From Planococcus ruber (GTDB taxonomy: Bacteria > Bacillota > Bacilli > Bacillales_A > Planococcaceae), in assembly GCF_022819085.1 (NCBI RefSeq), contig NZ_JALHAG010000011.1, positions 62,001 through 126,000 of the forward strand: a DNA stretch of 64,000 nt. Direction: 5' to 3'. The translations under genes were made by a program, and so were the position numbers. Under the pieces are notes generated by a model, which had not been told where the DNA came from, made no database searches, and saw only the letters and a list, made by a program, of their open reading frames with translations. Positions 61,284 through 64,000 of this stretch are shown piece after piece (position 1 is the stretch's first letter; each line of letters begins with the position of its first letter).

Positions 61284-61514
61284 GGCTGAATGCCCCTCTC
61301 TTACTGGATAAATCAAGTATAGAGAGCAAATCTTAACGATTCCCGAGGAGTTTTATGAAGAATTTCTTAAGAAGAGGGATAAATAGGAAAGAAGGAGGGT
61401 ATTTTTCTAATAAGGTTTTTGACTTGCCAATGAGAATATGCAATTCTCGAAGTAGACCAGAACCCTCGTACATAAAATAACTCTTATCCCAAGAGAAAAG
61501 AAAGAAGGGATTTC

Positions 61515-62561
61515 GTGAAACAATTCGCTATCATTATTCCGGCTTATAAACCGGACCATAAATGCGAAAAACTGATCACCGAAATCTTGGCAGCCGGATT
61601 TCAACGGATTATTGTGGTCGATGATGGGAGCGGCCCCGAGTACGCACCTTTTTTTGATTCTTTGATGCCGCTGCCGGAAGTGACCGTGCTTCGCCATGCA
61701 GCCAACCAAGGAAAAGGGCGCGCCTTAAAAACCGCCTTCCATTACATACTCAATCAGAACCTTCCATATGAAGCCGTAATTACGGCGGATGCGGATGGCC
61801 AGCACTTAGTTTCCGACATGCTGAAAATTGCCGTGCAATTATCGAGCACTCCCCATCGTTTCGTAATGGGCGTTCGGGATTTCACTCAGAAAGACGTGCC
61901 TTTCCGGAGCCGTTTCGGCAACCGTTTTACTCGCCTGCTGTTCCGCTTATCGACGGGTACTTCGCTTACAGATACCCAAACAGGGCTTCGCGGAATTCCC
62001 GTCAGCCAGCTGCGCCTCCTGCTGACAGTACTCGGGGAACGGTTTGAATACGAAATGAATATGCTCGCTGCGTTAAAACCGAAAGGGATCCAAATAGCTG
62101 AAGTGCCGATCGAAACCGTATATATCGATGAGAATAAATCTTCGCATTTCCATCCATTGCGCGACTCTTTTCATATCTATAAGATATTTCTGCTATACGG
62201 CCTTTCAGGCGCCGCATCGTTCGGCCTCGATATCGGGTTGTATTGGATTTTCCTGCAGTTATTCCGGCCGGAAGCCCCGCAATTATTCATCGTATTGGCG
62301 ACGATTGCCGCCCGGGTCTTATCGTCCCTATTCAATTATTACGTCAACCGGCACAAAGTATTTGGCCAAGGTTCGCGCCAGTCACTGATCCGCTACTACC
62401 TGCTGGCTGCTTTTATCATGCTGGTCTCTGCCGGATCGGTCCACTTCCTCTATGCCGAATGGCTAGGCCGAGGCGAAGTGGTCCTCAAAGTGCTTGTCGA
62501 CACGCTGCTGTTCATTTTCGGATTTGTCGTTCAGCGTGCATGGGTTTTCAGAAAAGAGTAA
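61515..62561 (+). CDS. Glycosyltransferase family 2 fused to GtrA-like membrane domain
   Basis: 348 residues from GTG 61515 (AGAAGGGA upstream). Residues 1-225 form a GT-A domain of the dolichyl/polyprenyl-phosphate mannose synthase type: IIPAYKP, VVDDGSG, NQGKGRALKTAF, TADADGQH. Residues about 225-345 hold four GtrA helices (YGLSGAASFGLDIGLYWIFL, SSLFNYYVNRHKVF). It probably makes and flips a polyprenyl-linked sugar for cell-surface decoration. Confidence 0.9.
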   Translation: MKQFAIIIPAYKPDHKCEKLITEILAAGFQRIIVVDDGSGPEYAPFFDSLMPLPEVTVLRHAANQGKGRALKTAFHYILNQNLPYEAVITADADGQHLVSDMLKIAVQLSSTPHRFVMGVRDFTQKDVPFRSRFGNRFTRLLFRLSTGTSLTDTQTGLRGIPVSQLRLLLTVLGERFEYEMNMLAALKPKGIQIAEVPIETVYIDENKSSHFHPLRDSFHIYKIFLLYGLSGAASFGLDIGLYWIFLQLFRPEAPQLFIVLATIAARVLSSLFNYYVNRHKVFGQGSRQSLIRYYLLAAFIMLVSAGSVHFLYAEWLGRGEVVLKVLVDTLLFIFGFVVQRAWVFRKE

Positions 62562-62598
62562 AAAACTCCGTTTTCCTTTTTGGGGAAGACGGAGTTTC
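62560..62598 (+). terminator. Terminator of the GT2-GtrA gene (near-duplicate of the one at 62831)
   Basis: AAACTCCGTTTTCC and GGGGAAGACGGAGTTT pair around TTTTT. It differs at only a few bases from the hairpin at 62831-62871. Confidence 0.8.
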
Positions 62599-62830
62599 GG
62601 GTTGTAGAGAATCTGGTTGAATCAAAGCGCCGCCTTCAATAGAGCGCTTCGGCGCTATGGACAAAGTTCCCGTAATAAGACGAGAAGACCACTCGTCTTA
62701 TTGCTCCACCCTGTCCGGAACCGCGCCGGCGCTGAAGAACTTTTCAAAAATAGGAATTAAAACTTCGCTGCTTTGTCTCCTGCCTTTTCACAGATGAAAT
62801 TCATTTCCGGTTTTATCTTTTCCGCCGCCT
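62599..62830. other. Non-coding structured segment between duplicate terminators
   Basis: About 230 bp with no credible ORF. It contains AGCGC-TTCG-GCGCT (62643-62656), a UUCG-tetraloop hairpin, and an 11-bp perfect hairpin AATAAGACGAG / CTCGTCTTATT (62674-62702). A further GCGCC...GGCGC pairing is possible near 62730. Function unknown. Confidence 0.55.
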
Positions 62831-62872
62831 AAAAAACTCCGTTCTCCTTTTTGAGGAAAACGGAGTTTTTGT
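62831..62872 (-). terminator. Terminator of the GrdB-like gene
   Basis: AAAACTCCGT and ACGGAGTTTT with an inner TCCT/AGGA stem; A and T runs on both sides. Confidence 0.85.
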
Positions 62873-62875
62873 CAT

Positions 62876-63634
62876 TTATCCTTCATATTCGATTCGGGTC
62901 CCGCTTGGCTTCAAAGCCAATGCGAGAAGCTGATCGACGACTTTTTTCCGGGTTTCAAAATCAAAGGGCTCTCCGCATGGCCGTCCCAATTTGAAAGGCA
63001 CATGCATGGTTCTTGGGACGCCGACAGCATCGGTGACTTCCGGCAAAATGGTGATCATCGCCGTGGCGATTCCACTTTCTTCTAAAGCCCGGGCATACAG
63101 CCCAAGCACGTTATGGCAAGAACCTCAGCCAGGAACCAATAAAGCGATGTCCACTTGTTCATTTTCGAAAAGTGCCATTACTTGGGGAATCGCTTCTTGC
63201 TCCACATTACTCGTGTCAAGAATGCCGCCGTTCAACCCAATATTCATATCTGCCAAGGAATGGATGCTGCCTTTGTCTTTAAGTTCTCTTAGCTGAGGCA
63301 AAGGAAAGACGATCGTCGGATCGGTTTTCGCAAATTTCGAATTGTAGTAAATATGCGTGACCGTTAATTCCTCTTCTTGCGCCGCGGCTGGAATCAGGCG
63401 ATACGTGGGGTCGCCCGCCGGGTTATCCACATCAAAAGGGCGATCCGTTTTCAAATGGACGCCGGCAGTGGTGATCAGCGCGATTTTGCATTCGGTCAAA
63501 GGTTTCGCCAACACGGTTTCCGGGCTGCCTTGCCGTTCGTTCACATGCTTTAGGGTGAATTTCTTATACGCTTCAGGGAAATTCGTTGAAAAGGCGACAG
63601 AAAGTTTCGATTTGATCTGCGTTTTTCGTTTCAT
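62876..63634 (-). CDS. GrdB-like glycine/betaine/sarcosine reductase family protein with in-frame UGA (predicted selenoprotein)
   Basis: 252 codons from ATG 63634 to 62876 with one in-frame TGA at 63125-63127. Upstream of it the sequence (KHVNERQGSPETVLAKPLTECKIALITTAGVHLK, FDVDNPAGDPTYRLIP, IGLNGGILDTSNVEQEAIPQ, IALLVPG) and downstream of it (GSCHNVLGLYARALEESGIATAMITILPEVTDAVGVPRTMHVPFKLGRPCGEP) are both continuous GrdB-family sequence. Reading UGA as selenocysteine gives the redox motif Sec-Gly-Ser-Cys. A hairpin at 63087-63107 sits 17 nt after the UGA. Glycine reductase subunit B is a known selenoprotein family; the substrate of this aerobic-type short form is unknown. It follows a GNAT gene by 18 bp. 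Confidence 0.85.
63087..63107 (-). promoter_or_regulatory. Candidate bacterial SECIS hairpin
   Basis: GCTTGGGC pairs with GCCCGGGC (two G-U) around a TGTAT loop, 17 nt downstream of the TGA (loop about 25 nt after it). A G in the first two loop positions and this distance fit the general bacterial SECIS model. Confidence 0.65.
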
Positions 63635-63652
63635 GCCTTCAGCCTCCGCTCC

Positions 63653-64000
63653 TTATTCTTGTCCATGTGCCCAGGCAATTCGCGGGTCGATTTGGCGGGA
63701 CATGCGCACCATGACTGGTTCAAAGCCCATACGCGGCCAAAAATAGGAAGAGAGGTGATTGGGCGTATGCCAATCGGTATAAATGTAATCAAAGCCCATC
63801 TTTTTGATTTCTCCAAAGCAATAGGTGGCAAGCGCGCGGCCGATTCCTTTCCCGCGCATTTCCGGATTCGTTGATGCAGCCGGGAGTTCCGCACAATTGG
63901 ACGGAACCGCTAAATTCTGAGGATCTTCTTTCCGGTAGTAAATATGGAAACCGGCAATCCGTCCGCTTTGTTCAGCCAGCCAAAACAGTGCTTCTTCGTC
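63653..64000 (-). CDS. GNAT family N-acetyltransferase, N-terminus outside window
   Basis: The C-terminal 115 residues are visible and run off the right edge. Acetyl-CoA loop is NPEMRGKGIGRALATYCFGE, followed by YTDWHTPNHLSSYFWPRMGFEPV. The upstream visible part (DEEALFWLAEQSGRIAGFHIYYRKE) fits the beta strands before the loop. It is 18 bp upstream of the GrdB-like gene and probably shares its transcript. Confidence 0.88.
   Translation of the reverse strand, partial: DEEALFWLAEQSGRIAGFHIYYRKEDPQNLAVPSNCAELPAASTNPEMRGKGIGRALATYCFGEIKKMGFDYIYTDWHTPNHLSSYFWPRMGFEPVMVRMSRQIDPRIAWAHGQE

Noticed and set aside
61355-61480. 41-codon ORF with GAGGAG four bases upstream
   Set aside because: Spacing is short, the peptide has no recognisable feature, and it lies in a promoter-bearing gap between divergent genes; not enough to call a gene.
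62876-63634. Two separate short genes or a pseudogene
   Set aside because: Both sides of the single TGA are intact family sequence in the same frame, the TGA falls at the family's redox residue, and a hairpin follows; selenocysteine is the better reading.
1-64000. Search by eye for rRNA, tRNA, insertion sequences and phage genes
   Set aside because: None recognised; no transposase, integrase, terminase or structural phage protein among the frames.

Overview
The window reads as chromosome of a low-to-moderate GC Gram-positive of the Planococcaceae type (Planococcus or a close relative). The reasons are ordinary Bacillus-style gene families and Shine-Dalgarno sites, Bacillus-style regulatory boxes (T-box, Fur, GlnR/TnrA, FadR-like, cre, sigma-B-like), the petrobactin-type yclNOPQ order, and the des-desK-desR cold-sensing locus. 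The genus is inferred from gene content, not measured. I see no rRNA, tRNA, CRISPR, prophage or insertion sequence.

Layout. 1-5.9 kb: a DsbA-like oxidoreductase (cut by the window edge), ppaC, a DUF7662-GNAT protein, arsR-arsB, a DJ-1/PfpI protein and a 3-methyladenine DNA glycosylase. 5.9-10.6 kb: a trpDCFBA operon behind a tryptophan T-box; trpE and trpG are absent and trpF runs in frame into trpB. 10.6-14.8 kb: an acyl-CoA degradation operon (thiolase, SDR, acyl-CoA dehydrogenase, class III CoA-transferase) behind FadR-like and cre sites. 14.9-17.4 kb: an OpuC-type osmoprotectant importer. 17.6-22.6 kb: a GNAT, niaP with duplicated operator-like repeats, a DUF4003 protein, a ZIP transporter and a UDG-like protein. 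22.7-24.4 kb: glnK-amtB with two GlnR/TnrA boxes. 24.4-31.3 kb: a PAP2 phosphatase, an ABC exporter, an HmoA-like monooxygenase and Fur-boxed yclNOPQ. 31.4-40.2 kb: a Met-rich lipoprotein, an ABC exporter, hflX, a VOC protein, a BCCT transporter, putP and ydaT. 40.7-47.6 kb: desR, desK, des and cydDC. 47.7-61.3 kb: wrbA, a degenerate GIY-YIG plus DUF2087 regulator pair, an acyl-CoA synthetase, a methyltransferase, small membrane proteins, two ABC systems, a hydrolase, nfrA and an M15 peptidase. 61.5-64 kb: a GT2-GtrA fusion, a GrdB-like protein with an in-frame UGA, and a partial GNAT.

Most notable: (1) the GrdB-like gene at 62876-63634 is interrupted by a single in-frame TGA in the family's redox motif (U-G-S-C), followed by a bacterial SECIS-like hairpin, so it is probably a selenoprotein; (2) a family of ~105-125 bp hairpin-forming intergenic repeats at three loci, two of which begin exactly at a stop codon; (3) an exact 21-bp-period six-unit intergenic array at 59190-59315; (4) the trpF-trpB read-through and the missing trpE; (5) a structured 300-bp non-coding segment bounded by near-duplicate terminators at 62560-62871.
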